The notes below the pieces were generated by a model, which did not search any database, was not told the DNA's origin, and worked only from the letters and a program-made list of their open reading frames with translations. Positions 17,939 to 27,601 of a stretch of DNA of 62,009 nt are shown here, piece after piece; the first letter of the stretch is position 1; each line of letters begins with the position of its first letter. The DNA is from Zoogloea sp. 1C4 (GTDB lineage: Bacteria; Pseudomonadota; Gammaproteobacteria; Burkholderiales; Rhodocyclaceae): assembly GCF_009469605.1 (NCBI RefSeq), contig NZ_SSXU01000023.1, forward strand, positions 1-62,009. The letters run 5' to 3'. The position numbers and the translations under genes are program-made.

Positions 17939-19741
17939 TCAGCGGTTGTTGCCGCCGTTGCCACCGCCGCGGGGGCTGGTGAACAGCGCGGGCGGCTTCA
18001 CCTCGCCGGGCTTGCGGCCGGTGAGGGTGACCGGCGAGCGACGGGCTTCGTCCAGCGCGGCGGGGGTGCCGCGGTTGGGGTTGCCGCCGTTGCCCTTGCC
18101 GCCAAAGCCGTTGCCGTGGCGGTGACCGCCCATGTTGGCTTCGGGGTCGCGGTAGTTGTTGCGGGCGCGGGGCTGGTAGTCGACGCGGTTGCCGAAATCG
18201 TCATCCACCTGCGAGCCGTCGGCCTTGCGGGCGGGACGCGGAGCCTGCTGGTTGCCGCGGCCTTCACCCTGAGCCTGGGCCGGGCGGGCGCGCGGGCTCT
18301 GGCCCTGGGGCTTGGCGCCCTGGCGGGGCTGGCCGTCGCCCTGCTTCGGGCCACGGGCCTGGCCCTGGCCTTGAGCCTGGGCCTGCCCCTGAGCCTTGGG
18401 CTTGGCCTGTCCTTGCCCTTGTCCCTGGCGCGGGCCTTCGCCCTGCTTGGCGCCCTGGCCTTGCGGCTGGCCCTGGCGGTCGCGGTTGCTGCCGCGCTTG
18501 CCCTGGCCCTGACGGGGGCCCTGGGGTTCGCGGGGCGGACGCTCGTCGGATTCGGCCGGTGCGGCGGAGGGCACGAAGTCGGGCACCTCGACCTTGTCGA
18601 TCAGGCGCTTCATGAGGCGCTCGATGTCCTTCAGGAGCGGCAGCTCGTCGCGGTCGACCAGCGACACCGCGGCGCCGCTGGAGCCGGCGCGGCCGGTGCG
18701 GCCGATGCGGTGGACGTAGTCTTCGGGCACGTTGGGCAGCTCGAAGTTGACCACCTGGGGCAGCTGGTCGATGTCGAGGCCACGGGCGGCGATGTCGGTG
18801 GCGACGAGCACCTGTAGCTTGGCGTCCTTGAAGTCGGCCAGCGCGCGGGTGCGGGCCGACTGGCTCTTGTTGCCGTGGATGGCGGCGGACGGAATGTCGT
18901 GCTTGGCCAGGTATTCGGCCAGCTTGTTGGCGCCGTGCTTGGTGCGGGTGAACACCAGCACCTGGAACCACTGGTGCTTCTTGATCAGGAAGGCCAGCAG
19001 CTCGCGCTTCTGCTTCTGCGGGCACAGGTGCACCGACTGCTGGACGAGCTCGGAGGCGGTGTTGCGGCGGGCAACCTCGACGAAGCCGGGGTTGTGCAGC
19101 AGGCCGTCGGCCAGGGCCTTGATCTCGTCGGAGAAGGTGGCCGAGAACAGCAGGTTCTGGCGCTTCTTGGGCAGCAGGGCGAGGATCTTCTTGATGTCGC
19201 GGATGAAGCCCATGTCGAGCATGCGGTCGGCTTCGTCCAGCACCAGGATCTCGACGCCGGAGAGGTCGATGGTGCCCTGGGTGTTGTGGTCGAGCAGGCG
19301 GCCCGGCGTGGCGACGAGGATGTCGATACGCTTCTTGAGGCGGGTGATCTGCGGGTTGATGGCCACGCCGCCGAACATCACCATCGAGGTGAGGGGCAGG
19401 TGCTTGCCGTAGGTCTGGACCGATTCCTCGACCTGGGCGGCGAGTTCGCGCGTCGGGGTGAGGATCAGGCAGCGGGGGCGGCCGGGCTTCTGGTTGTGGG
19501 CGTGGGCTTCGGAGAGCAGGTGCAGGATCGGCAGCGTGAAGCCGGCGGTCTTGCCGGTGCCGGTCTGGGCTGCGGCCATCAGGTCACCGCCGGCGAGCAC
19601 TTGCGGAATCGCCTGGGCCTGGATCGGGGTGGGGGTGGTGTAGCCGGTTTCGGCGATGGCTTGCTGAATGGGGGCGCTGAGGGCCAGATCGGCAAAGCCG
19701 ATCGTCCCTGCCACTTGCGTGGCGGGCTGGGGTTGGGTCAT
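17939..19741 (-). CDS. rhlE: DEAD-box ATP-dependent RNA helicase, RhlE-like
   Basis: A 600-residue DEAD-box helicase. Q motif near 16-46, Walker A AQTGTGKT (58-65), PTREL (96-100), DEAD (169-172), SAT in [10 protein letters not shown], and [10 protein letters not shown] are intact, so it should remodel RNA. From about 395 the tail is a low-complexity run of Gln, Gly, Arg and Pro (repeated QGQ/GQA units) of about 200 residues, a flexible RNA-binding tail. The start MTQPQPATQ at 19741 fits homologues and follows AGGAG; the open frame runs further upstream without support. The rhlE symbol rests on overall likeness. Confidence 0.9.
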   Translation of the reverse strand: MTQPQPATQVAGTIGFADLALSAPIQQAIAETGYTTPTPIQAQAIPQVLAGGDLMAAAQTGTGKTAGFTLPILHLLSEAHAHNQKPGRPRCLILTPTRELAAQVEESVQTYGKHLPLTSMVMFGGVAINPQITRLKKRIDILVATPGRLLDHNTQGTIDLSGVEILVLDEADRMLDMGFIRDIKKILALLPKKRQNLLFSATFSDEIKALADGLLHNPGFVEVARRNTASELVQQSVHLCPQKQKRELLAFLIKKHQWFQVLVFTRTKHGANKLAEYLAKHDIPSAAIHGNKSQSARTRALADFKDAKLQVLVATDIAARGLDIDQLPQVVNFELPNVPEDYVHRIGRTGRAGSSGAAVSLVDRDELPLLKDIERLMKRLIDKVEVPDFVPSAAPAESDERPPREPQGPRQGQGKRGSNRDRQGQPQGQGAKQGEGPRQGQGQGQAKPKAQGQAQAQGQGQARGPKQGDGQPRQGAKPQGQSPRARPAQAQGEGRGNQQAPRPARKADGSQVDDDFGNRVDYQPRARNNYRDPEANMGGHRHGNGFGGKGNGGNPNRGTPAALDEARRSPVTLTGRKPGEVKPPALFTSPRGGGNGGNNR

Positions 19742-19999
19742 TGGATTGTGTGCTCCTGCGACGGCCTGACCGCTTGAGATGAGCGGCACCAATCGGGGCG
19801 GGCGCAACGAGTGTTCGTGATCGCGTTTGGATCGGACGAAACGAATGATGGGAGGCCGGTACGCTGATTGGTTGGCGTACGGACGGCGGATTGTACGGCT
19901 TTGGCGGTGCTCGTGTTGACTTTTTTTGCGGATTGTTATGGCGCGGCGTGGAGTTCGTCCTCCCCGTCGCGCCATCCGCGTGGCTACGTGGCCGGCCGG
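19742..19999. other. Intergenic region upstream of the helicase (258 bases)
   Basis: This lies between the minus-strand glnE stop and the minus-strand helicase start and presumably holds the helicase promoter and leader. It includes a T-run (about 19920) and a small inverted repeat GCCGGCCGGTCAGACCGGC at the glnE stop. No clear -35/-10 pair, small ORF or RNA gene was recognised. Long leaders are common for cold-responsive helicase genes. Confidence 0.4.
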
Positions 20000-22705
20000 T
20001 CAGACCGGCAGGGTGTCGTCGAAGACCTGGTTCCAGAGGGCGCGCACACCGGCGGCCATGTCGGCGACGAGGTCGGGATCGACCCGCGAGGCCTGGTTGT
20101 TGAGGCGCAGGCCGTGCTGCAGGCGGCGGTACTCGCGGTAGCTGTCGGCGGCGACGGCGGCTTGATCTGCGGGGATCAGGCCCAGCTCGCCGGCCATCCC
20201 GAGCAGCGCGATGTTGCCCAGATTGCCGGTGAGGCTGGGGTGGGCGTGGGAATAGCCGAGCACCAGATACTGGACGATGAACTCCACATCCACCAGCCCG
20301 CCGCGGTCGTGCTTGAGGTCGAAGAGGCTGGTCTTGTTGGGGTGGCCATCGAACATCTTCAGACGCATGGCCATGACGTCTTCGCGCAGCTTGGCGAGAT
20401 CCCGCTGCTGGCGGAGCACCTCGATGCGGATCGCCTCGAACTTGCGGCCGATGGTCGGGTCGCCGGCGCAGAAGCGGGCGCGGGTGAGGGCCTGGTGTTC
20501 CCACACCCAGGCGTTTTCGAGCTGGTACTGGCGGAAGGCGTCGAGTGACACCACCATCAGGCCCGAATCGCCGTTGGGGCGCAGGCGCAGGTCGGTCTCG
20601 AAGAGCTGGCCGGCGGGGGTCTGGGTGGACAGCCAGGTGTTGGTGCGCTGGCCGAGGCGGGTGTAGATCTCGGCGGCCTCGGGGGCGTCGTCGTCATGGA
20701 CGAAGACCATGTCGAGGTCGGATGCGTAGCCGAGCTCCTTGCCGCCCAGCTTGCCGTAGGCGAGCACCGCAAACTGCGGCGCGTCCCGGTGGCGGTTCTT
20801 GATCTTGCGCCAGGAGCAGGTGACGGCCAGATCCACCATGATGTCGGCCAGCGCCGAGAGGAAGTCGGCGTGGCGCTCGACGGTGAGCTTGCCGGCGATG
20901 TCCTTGGTGAGCAGGCGGAAGACCTGGGCGTGGTGCTGCTCGCGCATCAGGTCCATCTGGCGTTCCATGTCGGGCTCGAGCTCGTCGAGCTGGCGGGCCA
21001 GATCGGCGCGGAAGGCGGGCAGGTCGAGCTCTTCCTCGAGCATCCGCGGGTCGATGGCTTCGTCGAGCAGGATCGGGTGCTGGTTGAGGAACTGGGCGGC
21101 CCAGGCGGAGGCGCTCACCAGCTCGGCGATCTTGTGCACGGTTTGCGGATACTGCTGGAGCAGCGCCAGGTAGGCACCCCGGCGGCTGATGGCGTCGAGG
21201 AGGTCGAGCAGGCGCTCGAAGGTGGCGTTGGGGAGGGCGGTTTCGGCGGCGGCCTCGATGACCCGCGGGATCAACGGGTCGAAGCGCTGCTTGATGGATG
21301 GCGGCATCTGCTGGTAGCGGTTGCCGCTGCGCAGGGTGGACAGGCGGCGGGCGGCGGCGGCCGGGTCGGGGTAGCCGAGGCGCTGGAATTCCTCGGTGCC
21401 GCGGGCTTCGTCACAGGCGGAGGCCCACAGGGTGTCGAGGTTGTGGCCGGCCTCGGTGGGGTTGCCGAAGACGCTGTTGAAGTGGCGGCCGACGGCTTCC
21501 CGGTGGTCGTCGAGTTCGGTGAGCAGGGCCTCGTAGGAGGCAAAGCCCATCGAGCGGGCGAGGATCGCCTGGTCGGCCGGGTTGGTGGGCAGATTGTGGG
21601 TCTGGGCGTCGTCCATGTACTGAAGGCGATGCTCGACCCGGCGCAGGAAGTCGTAGGCGGCGGCCAGCTCGCGCTCGGCTTCGCGGGTGACGATGCCGCG
21701 TTCGGCCAGCCGCGCCAGCACCTTGACGGTGGGCTTGATCTGGAGCGCGGTGTCGCGGCCGCCGCGGATGAGCTGGAACACCTGGGCCAGGAACTCGATC
21801 TCGCGGATGCCGCCGGGGCCCAGCTTGACGTTGTTGGCCATGTCCTTGCGGGCCACTTCGCGGCGGATCTGGGCGTGCAGGTCGCGCATGGCGTTGATGG
21901 CGCCGAAATCCAGGTACTTGCGGAAGATGAAGGGGCGGGCGATGGCGTTGAGCTCGGCGCCGCGGATGCCGGTCATCACCCGGGCCTTGATCCAGGCGTA
22001 GCGTTCCCACTCGCGGCCCTGGGTGATGAAGTAGTTTTCGAGCATGTCGAAGCTCGCCACCAGCGGGCCGGAATCGCCGTTGGGGCGCAGGCGCATGTCG
22101 ACTCGGAACACCTGGCCGTCGCCGGTGAGGTCGTTGAGGGCCTGGATGATGCCGCGGCCGAGCTTGGTGAAGAACTCGAAGTTGTCGATGATCTTGGGGC
22201 CGGCGGTGCTGCCGTCCTCGGGGTAGACGTAGATCAGGTCGATGTCCGACGAGACGTTGAGCTCGCGGCCGCCGAGCTTGCCCATCCCGATGATGATGAA
22301 CTCCTGCTCCCGGCCGTCGGCCGACAGGGGTACGCCGTGGCGGGCGACGAGCTGTTCGCGCAGGATGTCGTGGGCGGCCTCGACGGCGATGTCGGCCAGC
22401 AGCGTCATCGTCTCGGTGACCTCGGTGAGATCGGCCAGGCGGGCGATGTCGCGCACCAGCACATGGCAGATCACCCAGGCCCGCAGCCGGCGCAGCACGG
22501 GCTTGAGGGTGTTGTCGTCCACCTTTTCGTCGCGCAGGAAATCCCGCAGGGCTGCGGCGTCGAGGGGCTGGCCGATGCTGGCCGCCAGGCGCGGGCCGAG
22601 CCAGCTGCGGCTATCAAGCTGGCGGCGCAGGAAACGCGAGCAGGCGAGGGCGTCTTCGATGGGCTTGGGCAGGCTGGCTGCCGGATCTTTGGGCTGTTCG
22701 GACAT
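20000..22705 (-). CDS. glnE: Bifunctional glutamine synthetase adenylyltransferase/deadenylase
   Basis: A 901-residue GlnE, which adenylylates glutamine synthetase (inactivating it) and removes the AMP under control of PII. It shows the two nucleotidyltransferase cores: GMGKLGGRELNVSSDIDLIYV in the N-terminal deadenylase half and YGKLGGKELGYASDLDMVFVH in the C-terminal adenylylase half, both with G-S/Y-D-x-D metal sites. Length is slightly below the E. coli enzyme (946). It is divergent from yhdP, as in many betaproteobacteria. Confidence 0.95.
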   Translation of the reverse strand: MSEQPKDPAASLPKPIEDALACSRFLRRQLDSRSWLGPRLAASIGQPLDAAALRDFLRDEKVDDNTLKPVLRRLRAWVICHVLVRDIARLADLTEVTETMTLLADIAVEAAHDILREQLVARHGVPLSADGREQEFIIIGMGKLGGRELNVSSDIDLIYVYPEDGSTAGPKIIDNFEFFTKLGRGIIQALNDLTGDGQVFRVDMRLRPNGDSGPLVASFDMLENYFITQGREWERYAWIKARVMTGIRGAELNAIARPFIFRKYLDFGAINAMRDLHAQIRREVARKDMANNVKLGPGGIREIEFLAQVFQLIRGGRDTALQIKPTVKVLARLAERGIVTREAERELAAAYDFLRRVEHRLQYMDDAQTHNLPTNPADQAILARSMGFASYEALLTELDDHREAVGRHFNSVFGNPTEAGHNLDTLWASACDEARGTEEFQRLGYPDPAAAARRLSTLRSGNRYQQMPPSIKQRFDPLIPRVIEAAAETALPNATFERLLDLLDAISRRGAYLALLQQYPQTVHKIAELVSASAWAAQFLNQHPILLDEAIDPRMLEEELDLPAFRADLARQLDELEPDMERQMDLMREQHHAQVFRLLTKDIAGKLTVERHADFLSALADIMVDLAVTCSWRKIKNRHRDAPQFAVLAYGKLGGKELGYASDLDMVFVHDDDAPEAAEIYTRLGQRTNTWLSTQTPAGQLFETDLRLRPNGDSGLMVVSLDAFRQYQLENAWVWEHQALTRARFCAGDPTIGRKFEAIRIEVLRQQRDLAKLREDVMAMRLKMFDGHPNKTSLFDLKHDRGGLVDVEFIVQYLVLGYSHAHPSLTGNLGNIALLGMAGELGLIPADQAAVAADSYREYRRLQHGLRLNNQASRVDPDLVADMAAGVRALWNQVFDDTLPV

Positions 22706-22727
22706 GGCGTGGGCCGATTGGTAGAAT
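22699..22727 (+). promoter_or_regulatory. Putative sigma-70 promoter for yhdP-nit-tldD
   Basis: CGGACA (22699-22704, four matches to TTGACA) and TAGAAT (22722-22727, five matches to TATAAT) are separated by 17 bases. Transcription would start near 22734, about 120 bases before yhdP. The -35 overlaps the glnE start region. Confidence 0.45.
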
Positions 22728-22853
22728 GGGCGATTGTCTATGTTCGCCCCGAGTTATGTCTGCCGGACTGATTTTCGTCAAGCCTGATGCCGGATGCGTC
22801 GGTGCGCGGCGGTGCGCTGTTGATCCCACCTGCGGCCCGCGCCTGCCTTCCGA

Positions 22854-25800
22854 GTGACCGAACGGCGATTCTCCCTGTCGTCCCTGCTGCACCTGCCGCG
22901 CTTCTGCCTGCATCGCCTGGCGGTGCTGGCGCTGGTGGCGTATTTCGTCGGCGGTGTGGCTTTCCTCGGTGTGCGCCACGGGGTGCTGCCCAACGTGCCG
23001 GCCTACCGGGGCGAAGTGGCCGACCTGCTGTCCCGCTCCCTCGGCCGACCGGTGGAGATCGCCAGCCTCACCGCCGACTGGGTCGGCCTGCATCCCACCT
23101 TCCGCATCGGCGGGCTCACCATCAAGGATGCCGCCGGCCAGCCGGCCCTGACCCTCGACCACGTGGAGGCCGAGCCGGCCTGGGTGTCGCTGCTGCTGAT
23201 GCGGCTGCGCCTCAACCGGCTGGAGATCGATTCCCCCGATCTGGCCATCCGCCGCGACGCCGACGGGCAGATCTTCGTCGCCGGGCTGGCCGTGAAGACC
23301 GATGGCGAGAAGGGCGACTTCGCCCAATGGCTGTTCGACCAGCGCCGCATCCAGATCCGCAACGCTCGCCTCAGCTGGCGCGACGCCCTGCGCGGGGCTG
23401 ACGAGCTGGTGCTCGACAAGCTGGAGTTCCGCCTCGACAACAGCGGCAGCCACCACCGGTTCGGCCTCACCGCCCAGCCGCCCAGCCGCCTGGCGGCCAC
23501 CCTCGACCTGCGCGGCGACCTGCGCGGGCGCGATCCGGCCAAGCCCGCCGAATGGCGTGGCGAGCTCTACGCCGGGCTCGATTACGCCGATCTGGGCGCG
23601 TGGCGCCAGTGGGTGGATTACCCGCTGGCGGTCGAAGGCGCCGGCGGGCTGCGGGTGTGGTTCGAGTTCGCCGACGGCCGCGCCACCGGCGTCACCGCCG
23701 ACTTCGCCCTCAGCAACGCCCGCGCCCGGCTGGCGAAGGAGCTGGAGCCCATCCCGCTGGTGCGGGCGTCCGGCCGGCTGCGCTATCACGACGAGGGTGG
23801 CGTCACCGAAGCCAGCGGCCGCCAGCTCAGCCTCGAGAGCAAGGATGGCCTGAGCCTCGCGCCCACCGATTTCTTCCTCTCCCTGCGCGACAAATCCGGC
23901 GCCACGCCGGCCCGCGGCGAGTTCGTCGCCAACCGGCTCGACCTGGGCGTGCTGTCGCGGCTGGCGGAGCGCCTGCCCCTCGACCCGGCCGTCCGCGCCC
24001 GGCTGGCCAGTCTGGCGCCTCAGGGTAGCGTCGCGCCGGTCAATCTCAAATGGAGCAGCGACGCGGGGCGGCTGCTCAGCTATTCGGTGGATGCGCGCTT
24101 CGCCGGGCTGGGCATCGAGCCAGTGGGTGCGTGGCCGGGGTTCTCCGGGCTGTCGGGGCGGGTGGATGGCAACGAGCGAGGTGGGCGCTTCAACCTCACC
24201 GGCCGCGACGCCACGCTTGAGCTGCCGCAGATCTTTCCCCAGCCACAGCTGGCCCTGGCCGAGATCTCGGCCGAAGGCAGCTGGAGCCATCCGGGCGGCC
24301 AGCTGGAGGTGAGCCTCGCCAGCGCCAACTTTGCCAACCGCGACACCCGCGGTTCTGCCGCCGGGCGTTACCGCGCCCACGCCGATACGCCGGGCGAGAT
24401 CGACCTGCAGGCGCGCCTCTCCGAGGCCGACGCCCGCGCCGTGTGGCGCTACATGCCGGCGGTGGTCGGCGCCGGCGCCCGCGACTGGCTGCAGCACAGC
24501 CTCGTCGGCGGCAAGGCGCAGGACGCGCGGCTGGTGTTGAAGGGTGATCTGGCGAAGTTCCCCTTCCGCAACCCCAAGGACGGCACCTTCCGTGTCACCG
24601 CCCGGGTGACCGACGGCCAGCTCGACTACGCCCAGGGCTGGCCGAAGATCGACGGCATCTCCGGCGAACTCCTCTTCGAAGGCGCAGGGATGAACATCAA
24701 GGCCCACCGCGGCCGCATCTTCGGTGCCGAGCTGAAGGACGTGAGCGTGGCGCTGCCGGATTTCGAGCACGACGCGGTGCTCACCATCAACGGCGCGGCG
24801 AGCGGCCCGAGCCAGGATTTCCTGCGCTTCATCGCCCAGAGCCCGGTGGGCGACAGCATCAACCACTTCACCGATCCCTTCCGGGTCGAGGGCGCCGGCA
24901 ACCTGAGCCTGCAGCTGGTGCTGCCGCTGCACCACATGCACGAATCGAAGGTGCGCGGCGAATACGTCTTTGCCCGCAACCGGCTGCAGGTCGATCCGGC
25001 CCTGCCGGTTTTTGCCGATGCGGGCGGGCGGATCGGCTTCACCGAGAGCCAGCTGACGGTGAAGAACGGCGTCGCGAAGGTGCTGGGCGACGCGGTGAGC
25101 GTGGCCGGCGGCACCCGCCCGGACGGCAGCGTGGTGCTCAACGCCCAGGGCAGCCTGAGCGTCGCCGCGCTGCGCCAGGAGCTCGATCTGCCGCTCCTCG
25201 ACCACCTTTCCGGCAGCGCCGCCTGGAAGGGCGCGGTGACGGTGCCCAAGAAGGGCGGCGTCGAGTTCGTGCTCGACAGCAACCTGCAGGGCGTGGTGTC
25301 GAGCCTGCCCGACCCGCTCAACAAGTCGGCCGCCGGCAGCCTGCCCTTCCGCTTCGAGATCAGCGTGCCGCCGGGTAGCGGCGGGGTGACGGGCGACGTG
25401 CTCAAGCTGGCCGCCGGGTCGGTCTTCCAGGCCCAGTTCCAGCGGCGCTTCGAGCACGGCAAGGCGATCATCACCCGCGGCGGGATCGCCCTCAACGAGC
25501 CGGTGCGGCTGGCCGACAAGGGCGTGCTGGTGGCCGCCACCGCCGACCGGCTGGATGCCGACGCCTGGCGCAAGGCGCTGGAGGGCAACCCCGAGCGGCA
25601 GCAGCGCCCGGCCGACCCGACGGGCACCGGCGACGCGGGCTTTCCGCTTTCCGGGCTGGCGCTCCGGGCCGGCGAACTTCGCATCCTCGGTCAGCGTCTC
25701 AGCGATGTGAATCTCCGGGCGGTGATGGAGGAAGGCGGCTGGCAGGCGCGGATGTCGAGCAAGGAGGCCACCGGCGACATCATGTGGCGCGACCAGGGCC

Positions 25801-26774
25801 GTGGCCGGCTCCAGGCCCGTTTCCGCCAGCTGGCGCTGGGAAGCGGCGCCAAGGATGGCGCGGCCGACACTTCCCGGCCCGACGAGGAACGCCTGTCCGA
25901 GCTGCCTGGGCTCGACGTGACCGCCGACAGCTTCGTGCTGCGTGGCCACCAGCTCGGCCGGCTCGAACTCAAGGCCGCCAACCGGGGCGACCTGTGGCGG
26001 CTCGACCAGCTCACCATCACCAACCCGGACGGCAGCCTGTCGGGCAAGGGTGTGTGGCGGCCGGGCGCCCGGGAGGAAACCCGGCTCGGCTTCAAGCTCG
26101 ACGTGAGCAATGTGGAAAGGATGCTCGCCCGGCTTGGCTACCCCGAGGCCGTGCGGCGCGGCAAGGGCGAACTCGAAGGCGAAGTGGTGTGGCGCGGCCC
26201 GCCGACCGCGCTGCACATCGCCAGTCTCGGAGGCAAGATGCGCGTGCAGGCAGAGAACGGACAGTTCGCCCAGCTCGAGCCGGGCGTCGGACGTCTGCTC
26301 GGGGTGCTCAGCCTGCAGGCGCTGCCGCGGCGCATCACCCTGGACTTCCGGGACGTGTTTTCCGAAGGATTCGCCTTCGACCGCATTTCCGGTAGCATCC
26401 AGATGAACCAGGGCGTGCTCCGGACTGACGACCTCGAGATCCTCGGCCCCGCGGCGCGGGTGTTCATGAGCGGCGAGGCCGACGCCAGCCGCGAAACCCA
26501 GAACTTGCGGGTGCGCGTCCAGCCGACGCTGTCCGAGTCCGTCGCCTTCGGTTCTGCCATTGCGACCACCGGGGTGATCAATCCGGCGGTCGGTCTTGCG
26601 GCCTACCTTGTCCAGAAGGTGCTGCGCGACCCGGTGGAAAAACTGTTCAGCTTCGAATACGCCGTGACCGGGGGATGGTCCGATCCCAAGGTTGAAAAGA
26701 TCTCCGCCGCGCCCGCCCCGGTGCTGCGCCGGGCCCCGGACCGCGCCGATCCATCCCGTGAGGATAAACAATGA
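22854..26774 (+). CDS. yhdP: YhdP family AsmA-like envelope lipid-transport protein
   Basis: A 1306-residue protein anchored by one N-terminal membrane segment (about 18-40, VLALVAYFVGGVAFLGV). A very long periplasmic region follows, with the DUF3971/AsmA-like features of YhdP (TIGR02099): beta-strand repeats predicted to form a groove carrying phospholipid from inner to outer membrane, as known for E. coli YhdP. The start is a GTG that overlaps the stop of a 33-codon leader frame. The last four bases overlap the next gene (ATGA), indicating coupling with the nitrilase-like gene and tldD. Confidence 0.9.
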   Translation: MTERRFSLSSLLHLPRFCLHRLAVLALVAYFVGGVAFLGVRHGVLPNVPAYRGEVADLLSRSLGRPVEIASLTADWVGLHPTFRIGGLTIKDAAGQPALTLDHVEAEPAWVSLLLMRLRLNRLEIDSPDLAIRRDADGQIFVAGLAVKTDGEKGDFAQWLFDQRRIQIRNARLSWRDALRGADELVLDKLEFRLDNSGSHHRFGLTAQPPSRLAATLDLRGDLRGRDPAKPAEWRGELYAGLDYADLGAWRQWVDYPLAVEGAGGLRVWFEFADGRATGVTADFALSNARARLAKELEPIPLVRASGRLRYHDEGGVTEASGRQLSLESKDGLSLAPTDFFLSLRDKSGATPARGEFVANRLDLGVLSRLAERLPLDPAVRARLASLAPQGSVAPVNLKWSSDAGRLLSYSVDARFAGLGIEPVGAWPGFSGLSGRVDGNERGGRFNLTGRDATLELPQIFPQPQLALAEISAEGSWSHPGGQLEVSLASANFANRDTRGSAAGRYRAHADTPGEIDLQARLSEADARAVWRYMPAVVGAGARDWLQHSLVGGKAQDARLVLKGDLAKFPFRNPKDGTFRVTARVTDGQLDYAQGWPKIDGISGELLFEGAGMNIKAHRGRIFGAELKDVSVALPDFEHDAVLTINGAASGPSQDFLRFIAQSPVGDSINHFTDPFRVEGAGNLSLQLVLPLHHMHESKVRGEYVFARNRLQVDPALPVFADAGGRIGFTESQLTVKNGVAKVLGDAVSVAGGTRPDGSVVLNAQGSLSVAALRQELDLPLLDHLSGSAAWKGAVTVPKKGGVEFVLDSNLQGVVSSLPDPLNKSAAGSLPFRFEISVPPGSGGVTGDVLKLAAGSVFQAQFQRRFEHGKAIITRGGIALNEPVRLADKGVLVAATADRLDADAWRKALEGNPERQQRPADPTGTGDAGFPLSGLALRAGELRILGQRLSDVNLRAVMEEGGWQARMSSKEATGDIMWRDQGRGRLQARFRQLALGSGAKDGAADTSRPDEERLSELPGLDVTADSFVLRGHQLGRLELKAANRGDLWRLDQLTITNPDGSLSGKGVWRPGAREETRLGFKLDVSNVERMLARLGYPEAVRRGKGELEGEVVWRGPPTALHIASLGGKMRVQAENGQFAQLEPGVGRLLGVLSLQALPRRITLDFRDVFSEGFAFDRISGSIQMNQGVLRTDDLEILGPAARVFMSGEADASRETQNLRVRVQPTLSESVAFGSAIATTGVINPAVGLAAYLVQKVLRDPVEKLFSFEYAVTGGWSDPKVEKISAAPAPVLRRAPDRADPSREDKQ

Positions 26775-27586
26775 GCGACCGCCCTTCCTGCCGTATCGCC
26801 GCCGTCCAGATGGTGTCGGGCCCCGATGTGGACGCCAACCTCGCCGAGGCCGACCGGCTGATCGGCGAGGCTGCCGCCGCCGGCGCGTGCCTCGTCGTGC
26901 TGCCCGAGTATTTTCCGCTCATCACCCCTGACGAATCCGCCAAGGTGCGCATTCGCGAACGGGACAGCGACGGCCCGATCCAGGCCTTCATGAAAGACGC
27001 CGCGCGCCGCCACAAGGTGTGGCTGGTGGGCGGCTCGTGCCCGCTCGAGGCCGATGTGCCGGACAAGGTGCGCAATACCACCATGGTCTTCGACGACACC
27101 GGCCGGCGCGTGGCCCGCTACGACAAGGTGCATCTCTTTGGCTTCGTGCGGGGCAGCGAGCGCTACGACGAATCCGCCACCATCGAGCCGGGCAGCGACG
27201 TGGTCACCTTCGACGGCCCGTGCGGCACCGTCGGCCTGTCGATCTGCTACGACCTGCGCTTTCCCGAGCTCTTCCGGGCGATGGGCGAGGTCGATCTGAT
27301 CGTCCTGCCCGCCGCCTTCACCTACACCACCGGACGGGCCCACTGGGAAGTCCTGCTGCGCGCCCGGGCCATCGAGAACCAGTGCTACGTGCTCGCCAGC
27401 GCCCAGGGCGGCGTCCACCCGGGCGGCCGGCGCACCTGGGGCGACAGCCTCATCATCGATCCATGGGGCGAAGTCGTCGCCCGCCTGCCGGAAGGCCCCG
27501 GCGTGGTCGTCGCCGACCTCGACCCGGCCCGCATCGCCGAAGTCCGCGCCAGCCTGCCGGCCCTCAAACACCGCAAGATCAGCTGA
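26771..27586 (+). CDS. Carbon-nitrogen hydrolase, Nit1/deaminated-glutathione-amidase type
   Basis: A 271-residue nitrilase-superfamily amidase with the full catalytic set: Glu46 (VVLPEYF), Lys119 (RYDKVHLF) and Cys159 (LSICYDLRFPE). Its relatives hydrolyse the amide of deaminated glutathione (metabolite repair) or omega-amides; the conserved context yhdP-nit-tldD is typical of betaproteobacteria. It overlaps yhdP by four bases and is followed by tldD after 15 bases, so it is probably part of the operon. Confidence 0.9.
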   Translation: MSDRPSCRIAAVQMVSGPDVDANLAEADRLIGEAAAAGACLVVLPEYFPLITPDESAKVRIRERDSDGPIQAFMKDAARRHKVWLVGGSCPLEADVPDKVRNTTMVFDDTGRRVARYDKVHLFGFVRGSERYDESATIEPGSDVVTFDGPCGTVGLSICYDLRFPELFRAMGEVDLIVLPAAFTYTTGRAHWEVLLRARAIENQCYVLASAQGGVHPGGRRTWGDSLIIDPWGEVVARLPEGPGVVVADLDPARIAEVRASLPALKHRKIS

Positions 27587-27601
27587 AAGCCGCACCCGAA
27601 C

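Noticed and set aside
22614-26771. 1385-codon open frame antisense to yhdP
   Set aside because: Antisense shadow; no recognisable domain, no ribosome site, and yhdP on the other strand matches a known family over its full length.
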